Below are positions 24,900-33,685 of a stretch of DNA of 64,000 nt, one piece after another. The notes beneath the pieces are model-generated. The model made no database searches and was not told the DNA's origin. It was given only the letters and a program-made list of their open reading frames with translations. The DNA is from an uncultured Collinsella sp. (GTDB taxonomy: Bacteria > Actinomycetota > Coriobacteriia > Coriobacteriales > Coriobacteriaceae), in the NCBI GenBank assembly GCA_900544095.1, contig UQTV01000001.1:682001-746000 (forward strand), read 5' to 3'. The position numbers were made by a program, and so were the translations under genes. The number at the start of each line of letters is the position of its first letter. Positions within the stretch are counted from its first letter, which is position 1.

Positions 24900-24998
24900 C
24901 TACACCGCGGCGGGGCCGTGCTCGCCGGTGCGGATGCGGATGACTTCTTCGACCGGCTCGACCCAGATCGTGCCATCTCCAACGGTGCCGTAATCTTG
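24900..24998 (-). pseudogene. C-terminal fragment of a P-II (GlnB/GlnK) protein
   Basis: The frame ending at TAG 24900 reads TVGDGTIWVEPVEEVIRIRT then GEHGPAAV, which matches the conserved C-terminal third of P-II signal proteins (GDGKIFV...VIRIRTGE). Upstream the frame stays open but no longer resembles P-II (no N-terminal half, no T-loop) and has no credible start. It is therefore a truncated relic of a nitrogen-sensing gene, with its terminator kept. A CmpB-like gene ends 75 bases upstream. Confidence 0.75.
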
Positions 24999-25072
24999 GA
25001 AACGGAGCGGCAACGGACGCGAAACCAACGGGAAATACGCAAGCAAGGGAGCCGTGAGCGCGCCCGTCCCAG

Positions 25073-26092
25073 CTAGCGCCGGAACAGCTCGCGGGCTCGG
25101 TCGCGGAGGTCGGTAGCTCGGATGACGCCCTCGTAACGATTGATGCGCAGACGCGGGAAGGCGTTAAAGAAGCGTAGGTCGCGGCGGCTGAGTGACACGC
25201 TCGGTACCGGGCGGCTCATGCGCTTGCCGGCAAGGCGACGACCGAGCGACGGACGCGGCATGCTCGGTGCGGCATCGGCCACGCGACGGGCAGCGAGCGC
25301 CAGGCCGCGAGCACCATCCGAAATAAACGTCGGCATCGAAGCCTTCTCGCGCAGGGCATCGAGCGCCGCGTCGCCCAGCTCGGCCAGCCACGCGTTAACG
25401 GCACGGCTACGGATATGCGTCTGCGCCACCGAGTCAATCGTCGAATCGGGAATACGTTCGAGCATGGAGTCGGAGGCATCGGCAAGCGACTCATTGATGC
25501 GGTCAGCAAGGTCGGCGCGCACACGCTCAAGCTGATCGGACAGGCGGCGCCAGCTCGCCAACGAGCACACCGCGTCGACCATCATCGCGACCGCGACGAT
25601 AAAGGCGGACAGCCGCACAATCAGCACCGGCAGATGGCCAAGCAGCCCCAGCAATGCCGGCTCCACTAAACGACAAATGCACAACGCACCCAAGCCAAAC
25701 GCGCATGCCCAGTACAGACAGATGCGTCCGTGCAGGTTAAACGGCAGGTGCGAATAGTCCCAAAAGCGAGCGCCCGTTGTTTTTTCCAACAGCGCGCCGA
25801 CGCTGTACTCAATCACGCTGCATACGAGCGCCGCGGCAACAAACTGGCTCGAGGCATCCGGAATCCCGCGCAGCAAAAGCCAGCAGGCTATACCGCCCAC
25901 ACCATAGATAGGGCAACACGGCCCCAGCAAAAAGCCACTGTTGGCAAATCGTCCGTGATTGAGCATGGCGCAGACCGTCGACTCCCATACCCAGCCGCAA
26001 AACCCGTAGAAGGCAAACGAGAGCACTAGTGCCGAAAGCGGACAGGCGGCAAGCGTCGCGCCGTCAAATGCCATGTCGATCGCGGTCCCCAC
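25073..26092 (-). CDS. CmpB-like putative ABC permease (PF06541)
   Basis: 339 residues. The first 185 or so form five or six membrane segments with the family pattern FYGFCGWVWEST, GFLLGPCCPIYGVGG, EYSVGALLEKTTGARFWDYS and FNLHGRICLYW. The rest is a soluble helical and basic tail. The family is annotated as a type IV ABC transporter subunit but has no proven function. It follows the HD-domain gene with a 3-base gap, so the two form an operon. Confidence 0.85.
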   Translation of the reverse strand: MGTAIDMAFDGATLAACPLSALVLSFAFYGFCGWVWESTVCAMLNHGRFANSGFLLGPCCPIYGVGGIACWLLLRGIPDASSQFVAAALVCSVIEYSVGALLEKTTGARFWDYSHLPFNLHGRICLYWACAFGLGALCICRLVEPALLGLLGHLPVLIVRLSAFIVAVAMMVDAVCSLASWRRLSDQLERVRADLADRINESLADASDSMLERIPDSTIDSVAQTHIRSRAVNAWLAELGDAALDALREKASMPTFISDGARGLALAARRVADAAPSMPRPSLGRRLAGKRMSRPVPSVSLSRRDLRFFNAFPRLRINRYEGVIRATDLRDRARELFRR

Positions 26093-26095
26093 CGT

Positions 26096-26632
26096 CTACC
26101 CTCTCCTCTTTTCGCTCGATTCGCTGCTCACGCCATCGTCCGGCTCGTCCTTGCGCCGCAGACGACCGGTGACCGTCTCGCGCAGCGCGCACCATTTGTC
26201 TGCCAAACACACAATCCATGCCTCACGACACGTCGGCGGCACCGGCACCAGCGGAAACATATGCCGCACGATAATATTCCGCTCGCGCGACGTCAGCTCA
26301 AAATCCTCCTCCGCACGTGCCAGGGCAAAATACGGATGCCGAAATCCATGCAGTCGATGGCTCGGATCGGGATCGTGCCAATCGTAGAGAAAGTAATCGT
26401 GTAACAGGGCGCCGCGCAGCAGCGAGGCGCGGTCGACCGAAATGCCAGCACGGCCCAAGCGTTCGGCAACGGACAGGCTTGTCCGCGCCACCGAGGTCAC
26501 ATGCGTATACACCGTCACATCGCCATGCTGGATAAACTCGCGCGTCAGGTCCAAACGGCCCGCATGGGCCAGCTGACGGGCGGCATCGTCGACCTCGCGC
26601 GCGATGCTCTCGGCACGAACGGTTTCGGACAT
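26096..26632 (-). CDS. HD-domain hydrolase
   Basis: 178 residues from the ATG at 26632, preceded by AAGGAGG. HTVTSVAR-like first ligand (THVTSVART near residue 44), LLRGALLHDYFLYDW with the HD pair, and a later H in RHMFPLVPVPP are consistent with a metal-dependent phosphohydrolase. C-terminal residues are basic and low in complexity. The substrate is unknown. Confidence 0.85.
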   Translation of the reverse strand: MSETVRAESIAREVDDAARQLAHAGRLDLTREFIQHGDVTVYTHVTSVARTSLSVAERLGRAGISVDRASLLRGALLHDYFLYDWHDPDPSHRLHGFRHPYFALARAEEDFELTSRERNIIVRHMFPLVPVPPTCREAWIVCLADKWCALRETVTGRLRRKDEPDDGVSSESSEKRRG

Positions 26633-26860
26633 GCGGCCTCCTTCCAGCGGCTCTCGACGGCAAGCCACAGCCTGCACGCAATGAATAAAATCACCATGGA
26701 ACTTATCAGTATGGCATCGGGCAAAACGTTTTGCCCCGCCAGTTGGCGAATTACCGCGCCGCCGTCACATATCAAACGCCAAAATGTGCGAGACTGTCTT
26801 GTGCAATTGTGCCGGCCGAGGGAGCGCCGGCGCTCGATTCGCATGGAGTAACCCACAACG

Positions 26861-28642
26861 ATGCTGCTTACGCAAACGACAACGCCCGAGGACGTCAAGG
26901 CTCTCGACCGCGCCGAGCTTCCGCTGCTCTGCGGCGAGATCCGCCAGGCAATCCTCGAAAGCTCCGCTGCTGTCGGCGGACACGTTGCCCCCAACCTGGG
27001 CGTCGTCGAGCTTACGGTCGCGCTCCATCGCGTGTTTAACTCCCCCATCGACAAAATTGTCTTTGACGTTTCGCACCAGACCTACGCCCACAAGGCGCTG
27101 ACTGGGCGCGCGTATACCTATATCGACCCGGCACGCTACGGCGAGGCCTCTGGCTTTGCCAATCCCGACGAGTCCGAACATGACCTGTTCGCCATGGGCC
27201 ACACCTCGACCTCGGTGAGCTTGGGCTGCGGCCTCGCACACGCGCGCGACCTGGCGGGCGATGCGTACAACGTCATCACCATCATTGGCGACGGCTCGCT
27301 TTCGGGCGGCCTGGCGTTTGAGGGCTTTAACAATGCCGCCGATCTCGACAGCAACCTGATCATCATCGTCAACGATAACGACCAGTCCATTGCCGAGAAC
27401 CATGGCGGCCTGTATCGCAATCTGGCCGAGCTACGCGCCAGCAACGGCACCTGTGAGCGCAACGTTTTCCGCGCGATGGGGCTCGACTACCGCTATCTGG
27501 ACACCGGTAACGATGTATTGGCCCTCGTCGACGCGCTGCAGGAACTGCGCGATATCGATCATCCCATCGTGCTGCACGTCTCCACCGCAAAGGGCAAGGG
27601 CTTTGAACCAGCCCAGAGCGACCCCGAGCGCTGGCACCACGTGGGTCCGTTTGACATGGCAACTGGGCGCAAACTCTGCCCGGGTCATCCGAGCGAGCCC
27701 GCACCGCGCACCTATGCCGACATTACGGGCGAGGCCCTGAGCGCTGCCATAGAGCGCGATCCGCAGGTTGTGGGCATCACGGCCGCCACGCCCTACATCA
27801 TGGGCTTTACGCCCGAGCTTCGCGCCGCGGCAGGCAAGCAGTTTGTCGACGTGGGCATTGCCGAAGAGCACGCCGTCACCTTTGCCACCGCGCTCGCCCG
27901 CTCGGGTGCCAAGCCGGTCTTTGGCGTGTACGGTACGTTCTTGCAGCGTGCCTACGACGAACTGTGGCACGACCTGTGCCTCAACGACGCCCCGGCGACC
28001 ATCCTGGTATTTGGCGCGTCGATCTTTGGCACCACATCCGAGACGCATCTTTCGTTCTTTGATATTTCCATGCTGGGCGGTCTTCCCAACATGCACTACT
28101 TGGCGCCGGCCTGCATGGAGGAATATCTGTCCATGCTGAGCTGGTCGCTCGATCACCGCGAGCATCCCGTGGCGATTCGCGTGCCGGGCATTGGCTTGGT
28201 AAGCCGCCCCGACTTGGCGCCTGCCGAGGACGCCGATTACGGCGCCGTTCGTTACAACGTGGTGCGCCAGGGTCGCGACGTGGCCGTGCTCGCGCTCGGC
28301 GATTTCTTTGAGCTGGGCGAGCGCGTGGCAAACCGCTTGGCTGCCGAGTACGGCATCGAGGCCACGCTCGTCAACCCGCGCTATGCAACTGAGCTCGACC
28401 GCGAGTTCCTCGACAGCCTCGCCGCCGAGCATCGCGTTGTCGTCACCCTCGAGGACGGCATCTTGGACGGCGGCTGGGGCGAGCGCGTGGCGTGCTACCT
28501 GGCCTGCACACCGCTGCGCACGCGCACCTTCGGCATCGCCAAGGGCTTCCCCGACCGCTACAACCCCAACGAGCTGCTCGCTCAGAACGGCATGACGGTC
28601 GAGAACATGGCCGCCGAAGCTATAAGGCTACTCAATGAGTAA
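26861..28642 (+). CDS. divergent Dxs-like transketolase
   Basis: 593 residues. It has the full 1-deoxy-D-xylulose-5-phosphate synthase layout: GDGSLSGGLAFEGFNNA with NDND (ThDP site) and GIAEEHAVTFATALA with the catalytic Glu, then a C-terminal transketolase domain. It differs from canonical Dxs at two key places: FDVSHQTYAHKALTGR replaces WDVGHQAYPHKILTGR, and FGASIFGTTSETHLSFFD stands where Dxs has DRAGLVGxDGxTHxGxFD. The Arg/Asp pair that grips glyceraldehyde phosphate is thus altered while the His stays. It may be a true Dxs of a divergent class or use another acceptor. It is monocistronic with a strong terminator. Confidence 0.82.
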   Translation: MLLTQTTTPEDVKALDRAELPLLCGEIRQAILESSAAVGGHVAPNLGVVELTVALHRVFNSPIDKIVFDVSHQTYAHKALTGRAYTYIDPARYGEASGFANPDESEHDLFAMGHTSTSVSLGCGLAHARDLAGDAYNVITIIGDGSLSGGLAFEGFNNAADLDSNLIIIVNDNDQSIAENHGGLYRNLAELRASNGTCERNVFRAMGLDYRYLDTGNDVLALVDALQELRDIDHPIVLHVSTAKGKGFEPAQSDPERWHHVGPFDMATGRKLCPGHPSEPAPRTYADITGEALSAAIERDPQVVGITAATPYIMGFTPELRAAAGKQFVDVGIAEEHAVTFATALARSGAKPVFGVYGTFLQRAYDELWHDLCLNDAPATILVFGASIFGTTSETHLSFFDISMLGGLPNMHYLAPACMEEYLSMLSWSLDHREHPVAIRVPGIGLVSRPDLAPAEDADYGAVRYNVVRQGRDVAVLALGDFFELGERVANRLAAEYGIEATLVNPRYATELDREFLDSLAAEHRVVVTLEDGILDGGWGERVACYLACTPLRTRTFGIAKGFPDRYNPNELLAQNGMTVENMAAEAIRLLNE

Positions 28643-28686
28643 AAAACCTCCGCAAGGGAAGCACCCCTGCGGAGGTTTTTATTTTC
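28641..28686 (+). terminator. terminator of the Dxs-like gene
   Basis: CCTCCGCAAGGG pairs imperfectly with CCCCTGCGGAGG, followed by TTTTTATTTT. Confidence 0.92.
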
Positions 28687-28697
28687 GCGACGCGATT

Positions 28698-28915
28698 ATC
28701 TCAATCTGTAACATCTATGGCCCGAATTCTCGTCTACCTGTTACAGATTGAGACAAACCGTCTTTGCCCCTGACCTTTGTCTCAATCTGTAACAGATAGA
28801 GACCTTTTGGCCGTCTAACTGTTACAGATCGAGACATTCGAATTCCCCTGAAGAGAAAATCTCAATCTGTAACAGTTACTCGGCAAAAATGGCTGCAGAT
28901 GTTACAGATCGAGAC
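28698..28915. repeat. three 57-bp palindromic units (GTCTCAATCTGTAAC)
   Basis: Three units (28698-28754, 28779-28835, 28859-28915) each have 15-bp arms, GTCTCAATCTGTAAC and GTTACAGATYGAGAC, around exactly 27 bases that differ between units. Units are 24 and 23 bases apart, a period of about 80. Half-sites thus alternate in direction over 218 bases. Loops share no obvious sequence. The gap 28643-29292 holds no gene; besides this array it has two dispersed hairpins and a promoter. Confidence 0.85.
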
Positions 28916-28947
28916 AAAACAGCGAGGCAGGCAGCTACATCTGCAAG

Positions 28948-28984
28948 AACCGCCACAAAGGTGCCTGTCCCCTTTGTGGCGGTT
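28948..28984. repeat. CCTGTCCC-loop hairpin, type B copy 2
   Basis: AACCGCCACAAA and TTTGTGGCGGTT flank GGTGCCTGTCCCC. The stem carries a compensatory change relative to copy 1 (ACCACC/GGTGGT against ACCGCC/GGCGGT), which supports selection for pairing. Confidence 0.8.
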
Positions 28985-29137
28985 TTAGGTCATGGTCGGC
29001 GCGAAAAACGAATAACCGTTCATACGCGATCTCCTTACTTATATATGCGTCGCGTTGCCGCCATTATAGCGACCGCTGCGAGCGACCACGCCGTCCGCAA
29101 AGCGCTTTCTCAGCTGTAATAACTGACGTTTGCCCAG

Positions 29138-29176
29138 ATAAAACCTGCCAAAATTAACCTGTCCCTTTTTGGTAGG
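29138..29176. repeat. CCTGTCCC-loop hairpin, type A copy 3
   Basis: ATAAAACCTGCCAAAATTAACCT then GTCCCTTTTTGGTAGG. It lies upstream of the importer promoter, not at a gene end. Confidence 0.8.
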
Positions 29177-29219
29177 AAGAATTACCCATAAGGTAAGTAT
29201 GTTTCTGAGTTATTTCGTG

Positions 29220-29249
29220 TTGACCCGTCTGAGCGGGATAGGGTATAAC
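29220..29249 (+). promoter_or_regulatory. promoter of the amino acid importer
   Basis: TTGACC (29220-29225) and TATAAC (29244-29249) with an 18-base spacer; the binding-protein gene starts 44 bases further on. Confidence 0.75.
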
Positions 29250-29292
29250 TCTACTCAACCGCTAGGGATTTTATTGAGAAAGGTGTTCTACC

Positions 29293-30285
29293 ATGAGCAA
29301 GAACCTCTCCCAGCAGGTCGTTCTCGACCGCCGCGGCTTTGTCGCCGCCACCTTCGCAACCGTCGCCGGCCTTGGTCTTGCCGGCTGCTCTGACACCAGC
29401 GCCGAGGCCGACAAGGGCTCCGCCGCCTCCTCCAAGAGCTCCGAGGATACCGAGGCTTCCACCACGCTCGACGCCAAGGCATTCGACAAGCTCGTCGACA
29501 ACGGCCCCAAGGCCGATGACGATGCCATCGCCGCCAGCACCTGGGCCACGGCCGTCAAGGACGCCGGCGTCTTTAAGATCGGTGGCGTTCAGACCTCCAC
29601 GCTCTTCTCCCTCCTCAACGAGAAAGACGGTCAGACCCGCGGCTTCGATGCCGGTATCGCACAGCTCCTGTCCAACTACATTCTGGGCGAGAACAAGGTC
29701 GAGATCACGCAGGTGACCTCGGACACGCGCGAGTCCGTCCTGCAGAACGGCCAGGTCGACGCCGTCTTTGCCACCTACACCATCACTGACGAGCGCAAGA
29801 AGCTCGTCTCCTTTGCCGGTCCCTATTACTACACGCAGCAGGCCATCCTGGTGCTCGCCGATAACGACAACATCAAGAGCGTCGACGACCTGGCCGACAA
29901 GAACGTCGCCGTCCAGTCCGGCTCCAACGGCCCCGCCATCCTGGAGGAGTTCGCCCCCAAGGCCAGCCAGCAGGAGTTCAAGACCGACGAGGAGGCCCGC
30001 CAGGCACTCCAGCAGGGCCGTGTTGATGCCTACGTCATCGATAACAACATGCAGCAGAGCGCCCTGGTCCGCGAGCCCGGTAAGTACAAGATCGCCGGCA
30101 AGCCCTTCGGCAGCAAGGAGCCCTATGGTATCGGCCTGCCGCTCGATTCCGACGGCGTCGCCTTTGTCAACGACTTCCTTAAGAAGATCGAGGACGACGG
30201 CACCTGGACCGAGCTGTGGCAGATCTGCATCGGTGACCGTACGGGCGACACCAATGTTCCCGAGCTGCCCGAGATCGGCGCCTAG
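29293..30285 (+). CDS. polar amino acid ABC importer, binding lipoprotein
   Basis: 330 residues. DRRGFVAATFATVAGLGLAG then C32 combines a twin-arginine motif (R13, R14) with a lipobox, so export by Tat and lipid anchoring by Lgt are both likely. An acidic, Ser-rich linker (35-60) precedes a bacterial SBP_3 domain with AQLLSNYILGENKVEI and DAVFATYTITDERKKLVSFAGPYY. It binds a polar amino acid at the cell surface; glutamate or glutamine is plausible but unproven. First gene of a four-gene importer operon. Confidence 0.93.
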   Translation: MSKNLSQQVVLDRRGFVAATFATVAGLGLAGCSDTSAEADKGSAASSKSSEDTEASTTLDAKAFDKLVDNGPKADDDAIAASTWATAVKDAGVFKIGGVQTSTLFSLLNEKDGQTRGFDAGIAQLLSNYILGENKVEITQVTSDTRESVLQNGQVDAVFATYTITDERKKLVSFAGPYYYTQQAILVLADNDNIKSVDDLADKNVAVQSGSNGPAILEEFAPKASQQEFKTDEEARQALQQGRVDAYVIDNNMQQSALVREPGKYKIAGKPFGSKEPYGIGLPLDSDGVAFVNDFLKKIEDDGTWTELWQICIGDRTGDTNVPELPEIGA

Positions 30286-30373
30286 GCAGCGAGCCTGGTA
30301 ACGACCGCAACGAAACCATACGGAAACGCATGATGCGCTTTATTGCGGTAAACTGTTTCCTCACTGAGTTGTC

Positions 30374-30403
30374 GGGGCTTCCGTACACACGGGAGCCCCT
30401 TTC
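30374..30403 (+). terminator. intra-operon hairpin
   Basis: GGGGCTTCCGT and ACGGGAGCCCC with one mismatch, followed by TTTCCTT, lie between the binding-protein gene and the first permease. Partial termination here would keep the binding protein in excess over the membrane parts. Confidence 0.65.
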
Positions 30404-30423
30404 CTTACCGGCGGGAGGTCCGC

Positions 30424-31083
30424 ATGAGTCTCTCCGAGCTCTGGTCGCTCTATGGCCAGAACTATATCGACGCGCTGCTAGCAACCTGGGGCATGACGCT
30501 TGAGTCGTTTGCCATCGCCATGGTGCTGGCCGTCGCCGTCACCGTGATGCGCGTGTCGCCGCTCAAGCCGCTGCGCGTCTTTGGCGACCTGTATGTTCAG
30601 GTCTTCCGTAACATCCCCGGCATCGCGCTACTCATCATCGTCGTCTATGCGCTGCCGCCGCTCAAGGTCGTCCTGCCCTACCGCACCTGCGTCATCGTCG
30701 CCACAGTGCTCTTGGGTTCTGCCTTTGGCTCCGAGAACTTTATGAGCGGCATCAACACCGTCGGTGTCGGCCAGGTGGAAGCCGCCCGCTCGCTGGGCAT
30801 GAGCTTCAGCCGCATCCTCGCCAAGATCGTGATTCCGCAGGCGCTGCGCTCGAGCGTGTTGCCCATGACCAACCTCTTTATCGCGGTCATGCTCACCACT
30901 GCGCTCGGCAGTCAGGTACCGCTTAAACCGCAGGAGCTCACCGGCGTGGTGAGCTACATCAACACGCGCTCGCTCGGCGGCGTCGCCGCGTTCTTTATCT
31001 CGGCACTCGGCTACCTGGGCACGGCCTTTGTGGTGAGCCACATTGGCAACTATATCGATAAGAAGGTGAGGATCCTCCGATGA
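30424..31083 (+). CDS. amino acid ABC importer permease 1
   Basis: 219 residues, GGGAGG before the ATG. HisM-type permease with five membrane segments and the EAA loop VEAARSLGMSFSRILAKIVIPQALR near residues 119-143, which docks on the ATPase. Overlaps the next gene by four bases (ATGA). Confidence 0.93.
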   Translation: MSLSELWSLYGQNYIDALLATWGMTLESFAIAMVLAVAVTVMRVSPLKPLRVFGDLYVQVFRNIPGIALLIIVVYALPPLKVVLPYRTCVIVATVLLGSAFGSENFMSGINTVGVGQVEAARSLGMSFSRILAKIVIPQALRSSVLPMTNLFIAVMLTTALGSQVPLKPQELTGVVSYINTRSLGGVAAFFISALGYLGTAFVVSHIGNYIDKKVRILR

Positions 31084-31913
31084 GCAAACATTCCTCCCCT
31101 GCACTTACCATGCGCGATGCGCTCTACGAGGCTCCCGGCCCCAAGATGCGCGCCAAGATTCGCATCGGCACCGCCATCTCGCTTGTTGCCGTCGCCGCGC
31201 TCGTTGTCCTCGTGCTGCAGCGCTTTTATGTGACCGGTCAGCTTTCGGTCCACTATTGGTATTTCTTTACGCACCTCACTACCTGGAAGTTCTTACTTGC
31301 CGGTTTTGAGGGCACGGTAAAGGTCGCGCTCACCGCCGGCGCTATCGCGCTGGTACTGGGTCTGGCCCTCATGCTCGGCCGCACCAGCGACATTAAGCCG
31401 CTGCAGCTGGTCTGCCGCGTGCTCACCGATTTCTTCCGTGGCGTGCCGAGCCTCCTGTTCATCTACTTCTTCTTTTTGGTGTTGCCCCAGTACAAGATCG
31501 CGCTGCCGTCGTTTTGGATGCTCACACTTCCCGTCGCGCTCGCTGCGGCCGGCGTACTGGCCGAGATCTTCCGCGCCGGCGTCAACGCCGTACCGCGCGG
31601 CCAGGTCGAGGCCGCTCAGGCACTCGGTCTCTCCAAGGCTAAAATCACCTTTAAAATCGTGCTGCCGCAAGCCATTCGGTTTATCATTCCGTCGTTGATC
31701 TCGCAGCTTGTGGTCGTCGTCAAAGACACCACCGTCGCCTATGTAGTGAGCTACCCCGACCTCATGCAAAACGCCCGCGTGCTCATTACCAACTACGACG
31801 CGCTCGTGTCGGTCTACCTGGTTATCGCGGTCATCTACATCCTCATCAACGTCGCGATCAACAAGGCCGCCGTCTACGTCTCGCACAAGACCGGCGCGAC
31901 CATCATTCGCTAA
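31080..31913 (+). CDS. amino acid ABC importer permease 2
   Basis: 277 residues. HisM-type permease with an N-terminal extension of about 55 residues including an extra membrane segment, and the EAA loop VEAAQALGLSKAKITFKIVLPQAIR. Pairs with permease 1 to form the membrane channel. Its start overlaps the permease 1 stop. Confidence 0.93.
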   Translation: MSKHSSPALTMRDALYEAPGPKMRAKIRIGTAISLVAVAALVVLVLQRFYVTGQLSVHYWYFFTHLTTWKFLLAGFEGTVKVALTAGAIALVLGLALMLGRTSDIKPLQLVCRVLTDFFRGVPSLLFIYFFFLVLPQYKIALPSFWMLTLPVALAAAGVLAEIFRAGVNAVPRGQVEAAQALGLSKAKITFKIVLPQAIRFIIPSLISQLVVVVKDTTVAYVVSYPDLMQNARVLITNYDALVSVYLVIAVIYILINVAINKAAVYVSHKTGATIIR

Positions 31914-31949
31914 CGATTTACCATTTCGAGTCATAAGGAGCCGAGCACC

Positions 31950-32714
31950 ATGGCACAGAGCACTTCTTCTACCGGCAATCAGCCGCTGATTGAGCTCAAG
32001 CACGTCGATAAGCACTATGGCGATCTGCACGTCCTCAACGACATCAATCTCTCGGTCGACCGCGGCGAAGTCGTCGTCGTGATCGGCCCCTCGGGCTCGG
32101 GCAAGTCGACCATGTGCCGAACCATCAACCGCCTGGAAACCATCGACTCGGGCGAGATTCTCATCGAGGGCGAGCCTCTGCCGCAGGAAGGCAAGGATCT
32201 TGCCCGCATGCGCGCCGAGCTGGGCATGGTGTTTCAGCAGTTCAACCTGTTTGCACATATGACCGTGCTACAGAACGTCATGCTGGGACCGGTCGACGTG
32301 CTGGGCGTCTCCAAGGATGAGGCCCGCGAGCGCGCCATGGACCTGCTAGGCCGCGTAGGCGTCGCCGAGCAGGCCGATAAGGTGCCCGCACAGCTCTCGG
32401 GCGGCCAGCAACAGCGTGTAGCCATTGCCCGCTCGCTTGCCATGCAACCCAAGGCCATGCTCTTCGACGAGCCCACGAGCGCTCTTGATCCCGAGATGAT
32501 CAACGAGGTGCTCGAGGTCATGGTCCGTCTGGCCCAGCAGGGCATGACGATGATCGTCATCACGCACGAGATGAACTTTGCCCGTCGCGTGGCCGACCGT
32601 GTCGTGTTTATGGCCGATGGCCAGATCGTGGAAACCGGCACGCCCGACGAGTTCTTCGACCATCCCCAGACCAAACGCGCCCAGGACTTCCTCAACTCCA
32701 TCAAGGGCCACTAA
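31950..32714 (+). CDS. amino acid ABC importer ATPase
   Basis: 254 residues with AAGGAG upstream. Walker A GPSGSGKST, Q-loop FQQFNLFAHMTV, signature LSGGQQQRV, Walker B MLFDEPTSALDPEM and switch His in VITHEM are all intact. Sequence is of the GlnQ/HisP type. Energises uptake by the two permeases upstream. Confidence 0.95.
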   Translation: MAQSTSSTGNQPLIELKHVDKHYGDLHVLNDINLSVDRGEVVVVIGPSGSGKSTMCRTINRLETIDSGEILIEGEPLPQEGKDLARMRAELGMVFQQFNLFAHMTVLQNVMLGPVDVLGVSKDEARERAMDLLGRVGVAEQADKVPAQLSGGQQQRVAIARSLAMQPKAMLFDEPTSALDPEMINEVLEVMVRLAQQGMTMIVITHEMNFARRVADRVVFMADGQIVETGTPDEFFDHPQTKRAQDFLNSIKGH

Positions 32715-32766
32715 CCCAATTGCCATGTTCGCTCGCCATGACCATCCAAACTCGAAAGCAACACCT

Positions 32767-33576
32767 ATGATCGGAACTCGCACTTCATCGTCATACACCC
32801 CGCACGTCGACGTCGATCCCGCCGACCGCCCGCTCATCCTCGTCGCGCCGCGCTGGGAAGAGGCGAAGCCGTTTTTAAGCGAGACGCTCTCCCCCAACGA
32901 GGAAATCGCAAGTGTCTTTGTCGATGCCATCCTTGCCGCCGGCGGCCTGCCGCTGCAGATGTCCATCACCGAGGACATTGAGGTCATCCGCCATTACGTC
33001 GATATCGCCGACGGTATCGCTATTCCCGGCGGCCCGGATGTCAACCCCAAACGCTGGGGCGATGAACGACCCTACGACCCCACCCTCTGCTGCGAGATCC
33101 GCGATAGCTTTGAGTTTAAGCTGGTCGGCGAGGTGCTCCGCGCCAAAAAGCCGCTCTTTACCACCTGCCGTGGCACGCAATTGCTCAATGTCGCCACTGG
33201 CGGCACCCTGTGCATGGACGTGCCGAGCCTGGGCGCTCGCGAGGGCCGCACGCAGTGGCGCCATACCCACGTGCTCAACGACCCCGTGCATCCCGTCGAG
33301 GTCGTGCCGGGCTCGCTGCTGGAGCGCGCGCTTGGCGGGCACAGGCTGATCCAGACCAACTCCGCACACCACTGCTGCGTCGATCATCTGGGTAAGAGCA
33401 CGCGTTTGGTCGCCAAGGCAACCGACGGCGTTCCCGAGTGCATCGAGGTCGAAGGCCAGCCATTCTGCTTGGGCGTGCAATGGCATCCCGAGTACACGTG
33501 GAAGACGCTCGAGACCGACTTTAACCTGTGGAAGTCGTTTGTCGAAGCAGCGGCCAAGGTAAAGCAGGCCCGCTAG
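32767..33576 (+). CDS. C26-type glutamine amidotransferase-like hydrolase
   Basis: 269 residues from the ATG at 32767; an in-frame ATG at 32725 is possible and neither has a strong ribosome-binding site. Class I amidotransferase fold with AIPGGPDVNPKRWG, nucleophile Cys in TTCRGTQLLNV and the His/Glu pair in QWHPEYTW. This is the gamma-glutamyl-GABA hydrolase (PuuD-like) group, which frees glutamate from gamma-glutamyl amides. It lies 52 bases after the importer, suggesting the importer brings in a gamma-glutamyl compound or glutamine-like substrate. Confidence 0.88.
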   Translation: MIGTRTSSSYTPHVDVDPADRPLILVAPRWEEAKPFLSETLSPNEEIASVFVDAILAAGGLPLQMSITEDIEVIRHYVDIADGIAIPGGPDVNPKRWGDERPYDPTLCCEIRDSFEFKLVGEVLRAKKPLFTTCRGTQLLNVATGGTLCMDVPSLGAREGRTQWRHTHVLNDPVHPVEVVPGSLLERALGGHRLIQTNSAHHCCVDHLGKSTRLVAKATDGVPECIEVEGQPFCLGVQWHPEYTWKTLETDFNLWKSFVEAAAKVKQAR

Positions 33577-33610
33577 CTCGCGAACCACTCAGCTTAAAGC
33601 CTCCTAAGCC

Positions 33611-33646
33611 AGGGGGGCGGACACCAGCTACGGTGCCCGCCCCCCT
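33611..33646 (+). terminator. terminator of the importer operon
   Basis: GGGGGGCGGACACC and GGTGCCCGCCCCCC form a strong stem followed by TGTATTT; it also lies downstream of the convergent ABC-2 operon. Confidence 0.88.
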
Positions 33647-33685
33647 GTATTTGATATGCTCGGTATGATTATCCCTCACAAACAA

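Noticed and set aside
24809..25042. 77-codon minus-strand frame after the CmpB-like gene
   Set aside because: Arg/Ser-rich out-of-frame reading; the other minus-strand frame encodes the P-II fragment.
28698..28915. CRISPR array
   Set aside because: Half-repeats are inverted, not direct; only six short half-sites; no cas genes in the window.
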